This document shows positions 9,584 to 16,589 of a stretch of DNA of 64,000 bases, in pieces (the stretch's first letter is position 1; each line of letters begins with the position of its first letter). The stretch comes from Marinobacter salarius (GTDB lineage: Bacteria; Pseudomonadota; Gammaproteobacteria; Pseudomonadales; Oleiphilaceae). Under the pieces are notes generated by a model, which was given only the letters and a program-made list of their open reading frames with translations, searched no databases and was not told the DNA's origin. The position numbers and the translations under genes were made by a program. The stretch covers positions 558,001 to 622,000 of the forward strand of contig NZ_CP136693.1 in assembly GCF_032922745.1 (NCBI RefSeq), read 5' to 3'.

Positions 9584-10861
9584 ATGCATGCCATGGAATG
9601 GCTGACTCACTCACAAACCGGTTTTCAACAGGCGGCGCGCTACCTTCTCACCATGCGTCTGGCCATCGTGGTCATTCAGTTGGTCGCCGTTGCCATCGCC
9701 GACACCATGGTCACCCTGGCCCATCGGCCAGAAGCCCTGTTGATCTGCCTGCTCTACACCGTACTGGCAACCCTTGGCTGGCTCTGGTTTACCCGCCGGC
9801 CTCCCCGTTTGACGGTTACGGTCAGCCTCGGGCTCGCCCTGGATCTTTTCCTGATCAGCGCCTGGCTATTCCTCACAGGAGGCTATACCAATCCGCTTGT
9901 CTCGCTGCTGCTGCTTCCCATTGCCGTTGCCATCATCCTGGTCCCCTTGCGCGAAAGCATTGCTCTGACGGTCATCGGTTTTGGCTTCTACACCGCCATG
10001 GTGCTGTGGCACACGCCGCTTACCCACGAACATCACAACGCCAACCTGACCCAACTGCACCTGATGGGCATGTGGGCCACCTTTGCCATCACTGCCACCA
10101 TGCTGTTGCTGGTGGTTGGCTCACTGGCCCGTCGGTTGCGACAGAAACAGGGACAACTGGCCGAATTCCGGGAGAACCGGCTCAGGGATGAACAGGTGAT
10201 TGCCCTGGGCCTGTCCGCCGCGGCGGTGGCGCATCGGCTGGGTACGCCGCTGAACACCATGGCCCTGCTGGTGGACGAAATGAAATCCGTGCACACCGAC
10301 CCTTCGCTTGCAGACGACCTTGGGTTGATGGAGAAGCAACTGGGCCTTTGCAGCAACCACCTGCACCAACTGTCTACTGCCGCCATGCAGGCCAAGGCCG
10401 CGCAGCAGGAAATCCTTCCGCTGCACTTCTGGATGATGCGGCTGCGGGAGTCAGCCACGCTGTTGTGGCCGGCGTCGCCCATCCACTGGCAGGCGCCATT
10501 CCCCGACCAGCCCGTCGCCGTGGATGCCACCCTGGACCAGGCCATACTGAACCTTCTGGCCAACGCCCTGACGGCCAGCCCATCGTGGGTCACGGTCAGC
10601 GCGGGGGACAGCGACGAGGGACGGGTCGCAATCGTGGTTGAGGATCATGGCAAGGGTCTGGAACTCTCACTGCAGAACACCGCCGGCGATGGCGTTGTAG
10701 ACTCCGAACATGGCCTGGGCGTAGGGCTGTTCCTCTCCAACGCCACCATCCAGCGCCACGGCGGCACCCTCAAAGCCAGGGCCGACCGCACGGGCACCAC
10801 CATGATCATCGACCTGCCACAAGCGCAAGCCCATACCCAGGGCGACAAGGAGGCGGAATGA
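9584..10861 (+). CDS. RegB/PrrB/ActS-like redox sensor histidine kinase
   Basis: A 425-residue kinase with about six N-terminal transmembrane helices (20-180), a dimerisation/phosphoacceptor helix and a C-terminal ATPase domain (N-box LNLLANALTASP, G-boxes VEDHGKGLE and GLGVGLFLSN). The membrane part contains GGYTNPL, matching the GGxxNPF quinone-sensing motif of RegB. The H-box is VAHRLGTPLNT near residue 216, so the residue after His is Arg, not the usual Glu or Asp. A Cys in GLCSNHLHQL lies roughly where RegB has its redox-active Cys. Its stop overlaps the start of the response regulator (ATGA). A second ATG at 9593 is possible. Confidence 0.85.
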   Translation: MHAMEWLTHSQTGFQQAARYLLTMRLAIVVIQLVAVAIADTMVTLAHRPEALLICLLYTVLATLGWLWFTRRPPRLTVTVSLGLALDLFLISAWLFLTGGYTNPLVSLLLLPIAVAIILVPLRESIALTVIGFGFYTAMVLWHTPLTHEHHNANLTQLHLMGMWATFAITATMLLLVVGSLARRLRQKQGQLAEFRENRLRDEQVIALGLSAAAVAHRLGTPLNTMALLVDEMKSVHTDPSLADDLGLMEKQLGLCSNHLHQLSTAAMQAKAAQQEILPLHFWMMRLRESATLLWPASPIHWQAPFPDQPVAVDATLDQAILNLLANALTASPSWVTVSAGDSDEGRVAIVVEDHGKGLELSLQNTAGDGVVDSEHGLGVGLFLSNATIQRHGGTLKARADRTGTTMIIDLPQAQAHTQGDKEAE

Positions 10862-11394
10862 ACGGCCAGCCGACCTGGTTGCTGATCGACGATGACGAAG
10901 CCTTCGTGCAGGTGCTACAGCGTTCCCTGAAGCGCCAGAACATCGAGGCCACGTGTGCCCTCAACCGTCTGGAGGCCATAGCAGCACTGGAATCACAGAC
11001 CTTTCATCGCTGCGTGCTGGATCTCAACCTGGCCGGCGAAAGCGGCCTGCAATTACTGCCGGAGCTGCTGGCCCTTCAACCCGAACTGGAGGTGCTGGTA
11101 CTGACGGGGTATGGCAGCATCGCCACCGCCGTGGAAGCCATGCGCCGGGGTGCCGTCAACTACCTGTGCAAACCGGTCACACTGAGCCAACTGACGGCCG
11201 GTTTCAGCCCACTGGACGGCCCACCGGCAACCCGTGAAGAACCCCCAACGGTGGAGGAAATGGAGTGGGAACACATTCAGCGAGTGCTGAACGAGCACGA
11301 CGGCAATGTGTCCTCAACAGCCCGAGCGCTGAACATGCACCGGCGAACCCTGCAGCGGAAGCTTCAGAAGCATTCCCGCTGGCGCAACCAGTGA
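10858..11394 (+). CDS. RegA/PrrA/ActR-like response regulator
   Basis: A 178-residue two-domain regulator. The receiver has the acidic pocket IDDDE (residues 10-14), the phosphorylation site Asp55 in CVLDLNLAGESG and the conserved Lys in CKPV. The C-terminus is a Fis-type helix-turn-helix (DGNVSSTARALNMHRRTLQR) almost diagnostic of RegA/ActR regulators, which control respiration and redox genes. It is translationally coupled to the upstream kinase, so the two are partners. It converges on the MATE gene. Confidence 0.9.
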   Translation: MNGQPTWLLIDDDEAFVQVLQRSLKRQNIEATCALNRLEAIAALESQTFHRCVLDLNLAGESGLQLLPELLALQPELEVLVLTGYGSIATAVEAMRRGAVNYLCKPVTLSQLTAGFSPLDGPPATREEPPTVEEMEWEHIQRVLNEHDGNVSSTARALNMHRRTLQRKLQKHSRWRNQ

Positions 11395-11434
11395 CACTCT
11401 GAACACGCAGCCGTTGGGCGCGGGTTAAACGGCG

Positions 11435-12817
11435 TCAGGCCAGGCGCCGTAGCCAGGTTTCACGCCGCAGGTAGATCACCATGATAACGGCTTTCACCAC
11501 TTCATCCGCAACAAAGCCGGCAAACACACCCCAAAGACCAAACCCAAGATAGAGCCCGAAGTACCAGGCCACGGGCACCCCGACACCGGCAAAGCCAATC
11601 AGGGTGATCACCATCGGTGCGCGGGTATCGCCACCGGCCCTCAGAATGCCCGGAATAATCATGGTTAACGCCGTGGCACCGCTGTAAAGAACGCTCAGAG
11701 CCACCATCCAGATCACCCGCTCCCGGGTTAATTCGCTGATTTCGTAGAACTGCAGGAACAAGGGGGTAAGCAATGCCACGATCAACGTCAGCAACGGCAA
11801 CACCAGCAACACCATGCGGATACCCATGGCGGTGTAGGCTCGTGCCCGCTGAGGATGCCGGCCACCCAGCGATTCCCCCAGGGCAATGCTAACGGCCTGC
11901 TGTAACCCGACACCCGGAGCCAGCGAAAACCCACGAATAATCGACGCCACCAAAAAGGCCGCGTAAGCTTCCGCACCCACCCGGTTAAACATCATGGTGT
12001 AAATGAACGCCGACCCCTGCCACAGAAAACCATCTACGGACAGCGGATACCCCAGGTACAGGATTCGCCTGAGCCGTTGCCACGCCAGCCCGGAGACATC
12101 CCTTACCCGGGCATTGACCGCCGGATGGCGGAGAACGGCGCGTAGCATGAACACCGCCTGAAACAACCACGCCAGCACAGTGGCGATTGCAACACCGGGA
12201 AGCCCAAGAGGTGGGAACAGGGGCTCGGTTACGCCCTGAATGGCACCGCCAAACAGCAACAGGTAGTTACCAAGGGCATTCAAGACATTGCCATACAGGG
12301 CCAGTCGCATGGGGGTGCGGGTGTTGCCGAGGGACTGGAGCACATACATGGCCACATGGGCAATCACCAGCGCAGGCAACCCCAGCCCGATGATCCACAG
12401 ATAGCCATAGCCAATGCCCGGCAGCCCGGAGCGCTCCGCCGGAGCACGGAACAGGTCCGTAGTCAGCAAAGCCAGAAGCGACTCGCCAAAGACAATATAG
12501 AGAGCCCCAATGGCCACGCCCGTAAACAGGCCGGCGGTCAGCAGAGTTGCCAGGGTCTCACGGATCTCGGCGTGCTTCCGGGCGCCACGCAACTGGGCGG
12601 TAATCACGGCGCCACCCTCGGTCAAGGCCGCGTAGCAAAGCACCACCAGGAAATTCAGCTGCAGGCAGATTCCCAGTGCAGCGATGGTCTGCTCACCAAA
12701 CTGACCCACCATCAGGTTGTCCACCACGCCGGTGAGCTGAAACAGATAGAACTGAATAATGATGGGCCAGGCCAGGGTCATCAACCGCTGGCGCACGGGG
12801 CCTGAACTGGGGACCAT
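11435..12817 (-). CDS. MATE family efflux transporter
   Basis: A 460-residue, 12-helix membrane protein of the multidrug and toxic compound extrusion family. The N-terminal LAWPIIIQFYLFQLTGVVDN and VGQFGEQTIAALGI match MATE helix 1-2 signatures, and two six-helix halves can be followed. Members export cationic drugs or metabolites using Na+ or H+ gradients; substrate and coupling ion cannot be read from sequence. It is transcribed toward the RegA gene, and its upstream side borders the cassette array, so the array was inserted between this gene and cobS or lost its integrase there. Confidence 0.88.
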   Translation of the reverse strand: MVPSSGPVRQRLMTLAWPIIIQFYLFQLTGVVDNLMVGQFGEQTIAALGICLQLNFLVVLCYAALTEGGAVITAQLRGARKHAEIRETLATLLTAGLFTGVAIGALYIVFGESLLALLTTDLFRAPAERSGLPGIGYGYLWIIGLGLPALVIAHVAMYVLQSLGNTRTPMRLALYGNVLNALGNYLLLFGGAIQGVTEPLFPPLGLPGVAIATVLAWLFQAVFMLRAVLRHPAVNARVRDVSGLAWQRLRRILYLGYPLSVDGFLWQGSAFIYTMMFNRVGAEAYAAFLVASIIRGFSLAPGVGLQQAVSIALGESLGGRHPQRARAYTAMGIRMVLLVLPLLTLIVALLTPLFLQFYEISELTRERVIWMVALSVLYSGATALTMIIPGILRAGGDTRAPMVITLIGFAGVGVPVAWYFGLYLGFGLWGVFAGFVADEVVKAVIMVIYLRRETWLRRLA

Positions 12818-13043
12818 AGGCCGTTCCGGAAAGGGTATTGTCAGATACTAACAAGCCGGGGCTGGCTTGCCGTCCTCCCCGAACGCCTTTTGGGGGGCGT
12901 AGGTTACTCCTGGGCTATCGGTTGCTGAAAACAACACCCAGGAGTTCTCATCGCCGCTTTTGCGGCAGGTTTTCCGACGGTCGCGATTGTGGCGCCGTGG
13001 ATGCGGCGGATCGTTGGGCGACTGACCGCTTGAATAGTGAGTT
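12818..13043. other. intergenic segment with several hairpins at left edge of cassette array
   Basis: This 226-nt gap between the MATE and cupin genes holds no convincing gene. It contains nested inverted repeats: AAGCC/GGCTT around 12853-12868, a GC-rich arm pair around 12878-12900, ACTCCTGGG/CCCAGGAGT around 12906-12945, and a small GCCGC/GCGGC hairpin near 12953-12966. One of them may be a degenerate attC for the cupin cassette, but the TAAC...GTTA core pairs cannot be placed with confidence. No T-tract terminator is visible. Confidence 0.4.
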
Positions 13044-13373
13044 TCAATCCACGACGAAGAGCTTTGCGCCCCGCTCGGTCGAGGAGCGATGAAGCTCAGC
13101 GTTGTCTGCTACCTGATAACTAGAACCCGGCTTGAGAACAAAGCAACGCCCGTCCTTTAACTCAGTGTGGAGTTCACCTTCCAGGCAGAGCAGGATATGC
13201 CCTTTGGCGCACCAATGATCAGCCAGATAGCCGGGGCTGTACTCGACCATACGAACCCGGATATCGCCGAAAGTGCGGGTCTGCCAATAAGCAACTCCCT
13301 GTTCCCCTGTGTGTTCGGTCCTCTCAACTTCTGACCAGTCAGTAACCCCAAAGTGTAGATTCCTTATGTCCAA
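13044..13373 (-). CDS. DHCW-motif cupin fold protein
   Basis: A 109-residue single-domain cupin with the run LADHWCAKGHILLCLEGELH, characteristic of small DHCW-motif cupins; function is unknown, although metal binding through His/Cys is plausible. The best start is TTG 13373 (protein MDIRNLHFGVTDW): AAGGAG lies exactly 7 nt upstream and this matches the family N-terminus. An in-frame ATG at 13394 overlaps the ribosome site and would add unrelated residues. It is the last recognisable cassette gene at the left end of the array. The gene ends VVD-stop. Confidence 0.8.
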   Translation of the reverse strand: MDIRNLHFGVTDWSEVERTEHTGEQGVAYWQTRTFGDIRVRMVEYSPGYLADHWCAKGHILLCLEGELHTELKDGRCFVLKPGSSYQVADNAELHRSSTERGAKLFVVD

Positions 13374-13420
13374 TTTGCTTCTCCTTAAGCACATGACGCG
13401 AAGCTGTGGGAAAATTATCC

Positions 13421-13462
13421 GGCAACAGCGGCTGGGCTTTTGGTTTGAGGCCGCTGGAGGCC
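13421..13462 (-). other. possible degenerate attC downstream of the yefM-like gene
   Basis: Inverted repeat CAGCGGC/GCCGCTG with a 17-nt loop, flanked by GGC..GCC and ending on the minus strand in CTGTTGCC. The spacing of two paired blocks with unpaired bases between them resembles an attC, but the core boxes depart from the consensus, so this is tentative. Confidence 0.35.
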
Positions 13463-13511
13463 AACTTTTTTACATCTTTCTAGGCTTGTTTGGTGTAAAC
13501 CAACTTCCATG

Positions 13512-13754
13512 TCACCAGTCCAGCTCCTCATCGCATTCATCCACGGGGTTACCCATTCCCTCCCGAACAGACTCCCGCATACCTGGTACGGAGAGCAGAC
13601 AAAGTGATTCCTGAATTGCCGACCAGTCTTCCTCGGAAACCAGGACGGCTTTGTTCCGCTTACCCATGATAACGATTGGTTGGTGGGACTCGGCAGTCTC
13701 GTCGATCAACCGATATAGGTTGTTGCGCGCCTCAGTTGCTGAGATTCCGGTCAT
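13512..13754 (-). CDS. YefM/Phd-family antitoxin without adjacent toxin
   Basis: An 80-residue antitoxin: MTGISATEARNNLYRLIDE, the HQPIVIMGKRNKAVLVSEED beta region and the C-terminal PVDECDEELDW tail are all typical of YefM. Such proteins bind DNA by the N-terminal half and neutralise a YoeB/RelE RNase by the C-terminal tail. The toxin normally follows within a few bases on the same strand, but the 138 nt between here and the cupin gene contain no toxin-like reading frame. It is a complete antitoxin in a cassette, so either the toxin was lost or the protein works as an anti-addiction module (inference). Confidence 0.85.
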   Translation of the reverse strand: MTGISATEARNNLYRLIDETAESHQPIVIMGKRNKAVLVSEEDWSAIQESLCLLSVPGMRESVREGMGNPVDECDEELDW

Positions 13755-13839
13755 GACGCACCTTTTGTGTGTTCAACTTTTAACCAATTGTACGCCTTTG
13801 GGTACGTACGCCAAGACGAACGTTTTGTATAGCGCCAAT

Positions 13840-13904
13840 GATAAGCGACGCCCGGCTAGGGCGTCAGGTGGAGGTTCACCGCGTACTACAGCGCCTTGTT
13901 ACAC
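13840..13904 (-). other. attC recombination site
   Basis: A 65-nt imperfect palindrome just downstream of the 139-residue cassette gene. On the minus strand it opens with GTGTAAC and closes near GGGCGTCGCTTATC. Inner arms GACGCCC/GGGCGTC pair around the centre. The closing core (GCTTATC) departs from GTTRRRY, so cleavage at this site may be weak. It separates the yefM-like cassette from the next. Confidence 0.6.
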
Positions 13905-13908
13905 ATGA

Positions 13909-14328
13909 CTATGGCGCAATTTCAGGAAGCATAACTGTGACCTGCTTTAGCGAATGGGTGCCAATATTAAAGTCGACATGAATACACATATCTTCCCGAT
14001 CGAAGCGCAGCCAAGGACCATATTTCCCCAATAATTCAATCTCTTTTTCTTCACCTGTTCTATCAGGGGCGCCAAGAAGACTCACTACATCATCTGGTGT
14101 CATCGAAGCCTCAAGACCAAATGGCAAAGATGATGATGGTTTAGCTTGCAGGAAAATGGTCTCAACTACCCCATTGGTATCCAAGCCCATCTCCCATAAA
14201 CCATTTGTAGACTCGACGTGATGGGAATACACACCGTGCCCCTCATCCTCTTCCATTACAGTTCGCGTGAAAGAGTCGTCCTCTTCAGCAGTAAAGGTTT
14301 TTCCAAGAAGATCTATGACATTCAACAT
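13909..14328 (-). CDS. hypothetical cassette protein, 139 residues
   Basis: An acidic soluble protein with no signal peptide or membrane segment. I do not recognise the family with certainty. The stretch SMTPDDVVSLLGAPDRTGEE followed by YGPWLRFDRED and a beta-rich C-terminus recalls small immunity-like proteins found near polymorphic toxins, but this is only a resemblance. It begins 3 nt after an attC core and has no clear ribosome site, as is common for cassette genes; its stop lies 5 nt before the next attC. The local sequence is noticeably AT-richer than the flanking chromosome. Confidence 0.7.
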   Translation of the reverse strand: MLNVIDLLGKTFTAEEDDSFTRTVMEEDEGHGVYSHHVESTNGLWEMGLDTNGVVETIFLQAKPSSSLPFGLEASMTPDDVVSLLGAPDRTGEEKEIELLGKYGPWLRFDREDMCIHVDFNIGTHSLKQVTVMLPEIAP

Positions 14329-14331
14329 ATC

Positions 14332-14409
14332 GTGTAACGCCCGCCATCACCGGTGGCAAAACCGGAGCGAAGCGGAGGTTTTGGCATCCGGTGCATGGCC
14401 TGGTTACAC
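14332..14409 (-). other. attC recombination site
   Basis: A 78-nt site with symmetrical ends GTGTAAC and GTTACAC and long inner arms (ACCGG/CCGGT, CCAAAACC/GGTTTTGG-like, with GGAGCGAAGCGGA at the tip). It follows the antitoxin of the HigBA-like cassette and precedes the 139-residue gene. Confidence 0.78.
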
Positions 14410-14419
14410 CTCACTCAGG

Positions 14420-14707
14420 TCAGTGAAGCTGATTGAAAACTTCCGGGTGTTGCTCAGCAATGCGCAAAAGAGCAACCGCTGGACCCTGTGGTTCCCTACG
14501 CCCCTGCTCCCAATCCTGAAGGGTTCTCATACTCACGCCCATAAGACCGGCAAACGCAGATTGAGACATTTTCAACTTCAGCCTAATCACTTTCGGCGGT
14601 GAGGGCTCCGATAGCTCATGGGTTCGTAGAGCCAATTTGCCTTTCTTGAATTGCTTGATTTCATTGATACCGTCAAGAATCTCTGCCCCAAGGTTCCTGT
14701 CACCCAT
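14420..14707 (-). CDS. HigA/NadS-like helix-turn-helix antitoxin
   Basis: A 95-residue protein with a Cro/CI-type helix-turn-helix in its second half (KMSQSAFAGLMGVSMRTLQD, then WEQGRREPQGPAVALLRI). This is the antitoxin form found with HigB/RelE toxins of the HigB-2 or NadS kind, where the toxin gene comes first. Its start overlaps the toxin stop by 8 nt, so the two are translationally coupled. It probably represses the pair by binding the palindrome at 15020-15038. Confidence 0.88.
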   Translation of the reverse strand: MGDRNLGAEILDGINEIKQFKKGKLALRTHELSEPSPPKVIRLKLKMSQSAFAGLMGVSMRTLQDWEQGRREPQGPAVALLRIAEQHPEVFNQLH

Positions 14708-15011
14708 TTTTGATCGCCTCCGCTATCTGTTTGAGCGTATGGCCAGGAATACTGGCACGCTCTGATTTACTGTACAGCGTGAGCATCCATATCTCGTGGT
14801 CAGATTTCTTCCAGTAATAAATGGCTCTGATACCACTGCTCTTTCCCGAACCCGCCGGTGCCCACCGAACCTTGCGAACACCACCTGAACCTTTAATCAG
14901 ATCCCCGGCATCCGGCTTCTGCAAAAGGTAGTTTTGAAGTCCTCGGTACTCCTCATCCGTGAGGTAGTTCGACAACAACTTGGTGAACGTTGAGGTTTCG
15001 ATGAATAGCAT
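14700..15011 (-). CDS. RelE/HigB-family toxin
   Basis: A 103-residue toxin: FIETSTFTKLLSNYLTDEEY, GDLIKGSGGVRKVRW and GIRAIYYWKKSDHEIWML follow the RelE/HigB fold, a ribosome-dependent mRNA interferase. ATG 15011 gives the family N-terminus MLFIETSTF; an upstream TTG at 15029 would add residues encoded by the operator itself. The antitoxin gene overlaps its 3' end. Toxin-antitoxin pairs are typical stabilisers of large cassette arrays. Confidence 0.88.
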   Translation of the reverse strand: MLFIETSTFTKLLSNYLTDEEYRGLQNYLLQKPDAGDLIKGSGGVRKVRWAPAGSGKSSGIRAIYYWKKSDHEIWMLTLYSKSERASIPGHTLKQIAEAIKNG

Positions 15012-15019
15012 GACCAAAA

Positions 15020-15038
15020 TATACGGCAATGCCGTATA
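15020..15038. promoter_or_regulatory. palindromic operator of the HigBA-like pair
   Basis: TATACGGC and GCCGTATA form a perfect inverted repeat around a 3-nt centre, 8 nt upstream of the toxin ATG and overlapping a TTATAC -10-like hexamer on the minus strand. Position and symmetry fit autorepression by the antitoxin. Confidence 0.7.
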
Positions 15039-15060
15039 ATGATCAAGACTGCCTCAGTGA

Positions 15061-15107
15061 GGTGCAACGCTGAGGTAACCGACGCCGGAGCGTCAGCGGA
15101 GGGCACC
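15061..15107 (-). other. probable degenerate attC site
   Basis: A 47-nt cruciform: outer arms GGTGC/GCACC, next CGCTGA/TCAGCG, innermost GACGC/GCGTC. On the minus strand it ends CAGCGTTGCACC. The paired blocks with unpaired bases on one side are attC-like and it lies where the 44-residue peptide's attC is expected, but the opening core lacks AAC. Confidence 0.5.
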
Positions 15108-15122
15108 ATAAGCGGTACGCTT

Positions 15123-15257
15123 TTAGTGGCAATGATAGGGCTTTGAGCCTGCGTGGCAGCATTGCCCGGGAGGGCTGTCTTTGCGACAACCACCCCCATG
15201 AGCAAATACCGTCGACGCGAATAAAATGAGAACCAAACTTAGCATTATTTTTTTCAT
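15123..15257 (-). CDS. small secreted Cys/His-rich cassette peptide (44 residues)
   Basis: A 44-residue gene below usual length cut-offs. Residues 1-19 form a clean signal peptide (MKKIMLSLVLILFASTVFA), leaving a 25-residue mature peptide rich in Cys and His: HGGGCRKDSPPGQCCH followed by YHCH at the end. A GGAG ribosome site precedes the ATG. Similar short exported proteins with a CCH...HCH ending occur in bacteria and in cassettes; their function is unknown, and metal or disulfide chemistry in the periplasm is plausible. Overlapping longer frames on this strand lack such features. Confidence 0.75.
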   Translation of the reverse strand: MKKIMLSLVLILFASTVFAHGGGCRKDSPPGQCCHAGSKPYHCH

Positions 15258-15366
15258 GATCATTCTCCAGAATTGAGACGCTAGCGCACGATAAAACCTC
15301 CATGTTCTTTGCCCTCCAACTATCTCGGCACAACCTGAAAAATGTAGGCGAAATGTACGTAAAGCG

Positions 15367-15427
15367 CCATAACGCTAGGCGGCAGGGGCGCGGCGTCAGG
15401 CGCGCCCCTTGACCGCACTTGTTACAA
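15367..15427 (-). other. attC recombination site
   Basis: A compact 61-nt site, close to the classic 60-nt length. On the minus strand it opens TTGTAAC and closes GCGTTATGG. Inner arms AGGGGCGCG/CGCGCCCCT-type pair strongly around GCCTGACGC. It follows the NIPSNAP gene stop by 2 nt. Confidence 0.75.
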
Positions 15428-15429
15428 GC

Positions 15430-15735
15430 TTACTCAAAAACCGGCCGCATAAAACTGCGCTCACAGCTTAGTACACAACGAGTTTCTTCGGCGTATTTGA
15501 ATGCGGCTTGGCAATCGGAGTCTTTGAACGAGGCTTCACGGTATTTTTCGTAGGCTGCCAGAGACTCGAAGGTGAATAACGCGATAGCGATATTGTTGGC
15601 ACCCTCGGACGGCAGAAAATACCCATGATGCTGACCGCCGAATTTCTGGACCAAGGGTATCCACATTTTCGAGTAGCGCTCGAACTCGGCGGCTTTGTAG
15701 GGATCTATAACGTACTTTAAGTAGCAGGTAACCAC
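15430..15735 (-). CDS. NIPSNAP family protein
   Basis: A 101-residue ferredoxin-like alpha/beta barrel protein of the NIPSNAP type, with VTCYLKYVIDPYKAAEFERY, KFGGQHHGYFLPSEGANNIA and FTFESLAAYEKYRE. Bacterial members are small soluble proteins without a defined function. The start is GTG 15735, with AGGGAG five bases upstream. The stop sits 2 nt from its attC. Part of the cassette array. Confidence 0.85.
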   Translation of the reverse strand: MVTCYLKYVIDPYKAAEFERYSKMWIPLVQKFGGQHHGYFLPSEGANNIAIALFTFESLAAYEKYREASFKDSDCQAAFKYAEETRCVLSCERSFMRPVFE

Positions 15736-15757
15736 TTGAACTCCCTTTCAGTTGACC

Positions 15758-15842
15758 TTGTAACGCCCTGGTTTAGCGGCGCCCCGACAAGGGCGTCCGG
15801 TGGAGGCCGTAGGCCGGAACGCACTACAACCATTTGTTAGAT
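15758..15842 (-). other. attC recombination site
   Basis: An 85-nt site. On the minus strand it opens with a perfect RYYYAAC core (ATCTAAC) and ends GGGCGTTACAA. Inner arms include GGACGCCCTTGTCGGGGCGCC and CCGGCCTACGGCC hairpins. The stop codon of the upstream 111-residue gene lies inside it. Confidence 0.8.
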
Positions 15843-16159
15843 GGGCATACTTCCGACAATGCGGTTTGAACATGTGCACGCCCCCTTTCGCCGGGATCTT
15901 CCTCCAACTCAAGATCTTCAAAGGCAACAAACAGACGCCAAAAGCCTTCTGGGGCTTCCCACGCACGCCTAACCATGAGCTGAGTCATGGCAGAGCTAGC
16001 CACAGCAAACGGCAGCCGAGATTCGATAAATGAGCTAGCAATGGACTGGGCAGCCTCAAGTAAGGCCGTGTCGTTTCGGCCTGCAACCTCATACCATTCC
16101 TCAACTAATTCCGGCACGTTAACCGGCGATGACTCAAGTTGTTTGAGAAGTTCGCTCAT
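15824..16159 (-). CDS. hypothetical cassette protein, 111 residues
   Basis: An acidic, mostly helical soluble protein (MSELLKQLESSPVNVPELVE..., TQLMVRRAWEAPEGFWRLFV, EDLELEEDPGER). I do not recognise the family; no signal peptide or membrane segment. The last residues and the stop codon are encoded by the left arm of the attC, so the recombination site contributes to the protein's C-terminus (SNKWL). It starts 13 nt after the previous attC, without a strong ribosome site. Confidence 0.7.
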   Translation of the reverse strand: MSELLKQLESSPVNVPELVEEWYEVAGRNDTALLEAAQSIASSFIESRLPFAVASSAMTQLMVRRAWEAPEGFWRLFVAFEDLELEEDPGERGRAHVQTALSEVCPSNKWL

Positions 16160-16171
16160 GGTTTTCTGCCA

Positions 16172-16283
16172 ATCTAACGCCTGAGTTAAGCCGACTTGCG
16201 TAGAGGAGCCGGCGACGTGGCAAGCTTAACCTGCCACGGCGACGGTGGAACGAAGCAAGTTCGGCTTGAACGAATTGTTAGGC
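16172..16283 (-). other. attC recombination site (best match to consensus)
   Basis: A 112-nt site whose minus-strand ends match mobile-integron attC sites closely: it opens GCCTAACAATTCGTTCAAGC and closes GGCTTAACTCAGGCGTTAGAT, as in 60-bp elements of resistance cassettes. Both core boxes obey RYYYAAC and GTTRRRY. The inner arms GCCGAACTTGC/GCAAGTCGGC and GTGGCAGG..CTTGCCAC extend the cruciform. Confidence 0.92.
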
Positions 16284-16286
16284 TTG

Positions 16287-16589
16287 CTAGCCAGGTAGCT
16301 TTGCCGCAAGTACATCAACGTTTTCGATGGACGGGGGCTCGGAGAACAATTCACCTGCCTTTGCCATCAACGCGGCTGCGACCTTGCCGGAGAGATGGGC
16401 CTGCCGACCCGCTTCATCCGGGAAAGCATCAAAGATTCCGAAAGTGCTTGGTCCAAGGCGAATGCCAAACCACGCAGTGGTGGCAGGCTCCTCATTGACG
16501 ATGGGAAGGCCACTCACAAGGAAGCTCTCAACCTCTTTCTCTTTTCCGGGTTTCGCTTCAAGGCGAACGAACAAGGCTACTTTGACCAT
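16287..16589 (-). CDS. putative quinol monooxygenase (ABM domain)
   Basis: A 100-residue antibiotic-biosynthesis-monooxygenase (ABM) domain protein: MVKVALFVRLEAKPGKEKEV, SGLPIVNEEPATTAWFGIRL, FGIFDAFPDEAGRQAHLSG. This dimeric ferredoxin-like family includes YgiN quinol monooxygenase and many proteins of unknown role. CAGGAG lies 7 nt before the ATG. It is the first cassette after the putative GTTAGAC junction at 16643-16649, so it would be the youngest or promoter-proximal cassette. Confidence 0.87.
   Translation of the reverse strand: MVKVALFVRLEAKPGKEKEVESFLVSGLPIVNEEPATTAWFGIRLGPSTFGIFDAFPDEAGRQAHLSGKVAAALMAKAGELFSEPPSIENVDVLAAKLPG

Noticed and set aside
13041..13052. GTTTCAATCCAC, identical to the end of a type I-C CRISPR repeat
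   Set aside because: It is a single occurrence formed by the cupin stop region (VVD-stop plus AAAC); no second repeat or spacer spacing exists.
14897..15205. 102-residue minus-strand frame overlapping the toxin and the small peptide
   Set aside because: It runs through an operator and an attC-like site and is replaced by the 44-residue gene with signal peptide and ribosome site.
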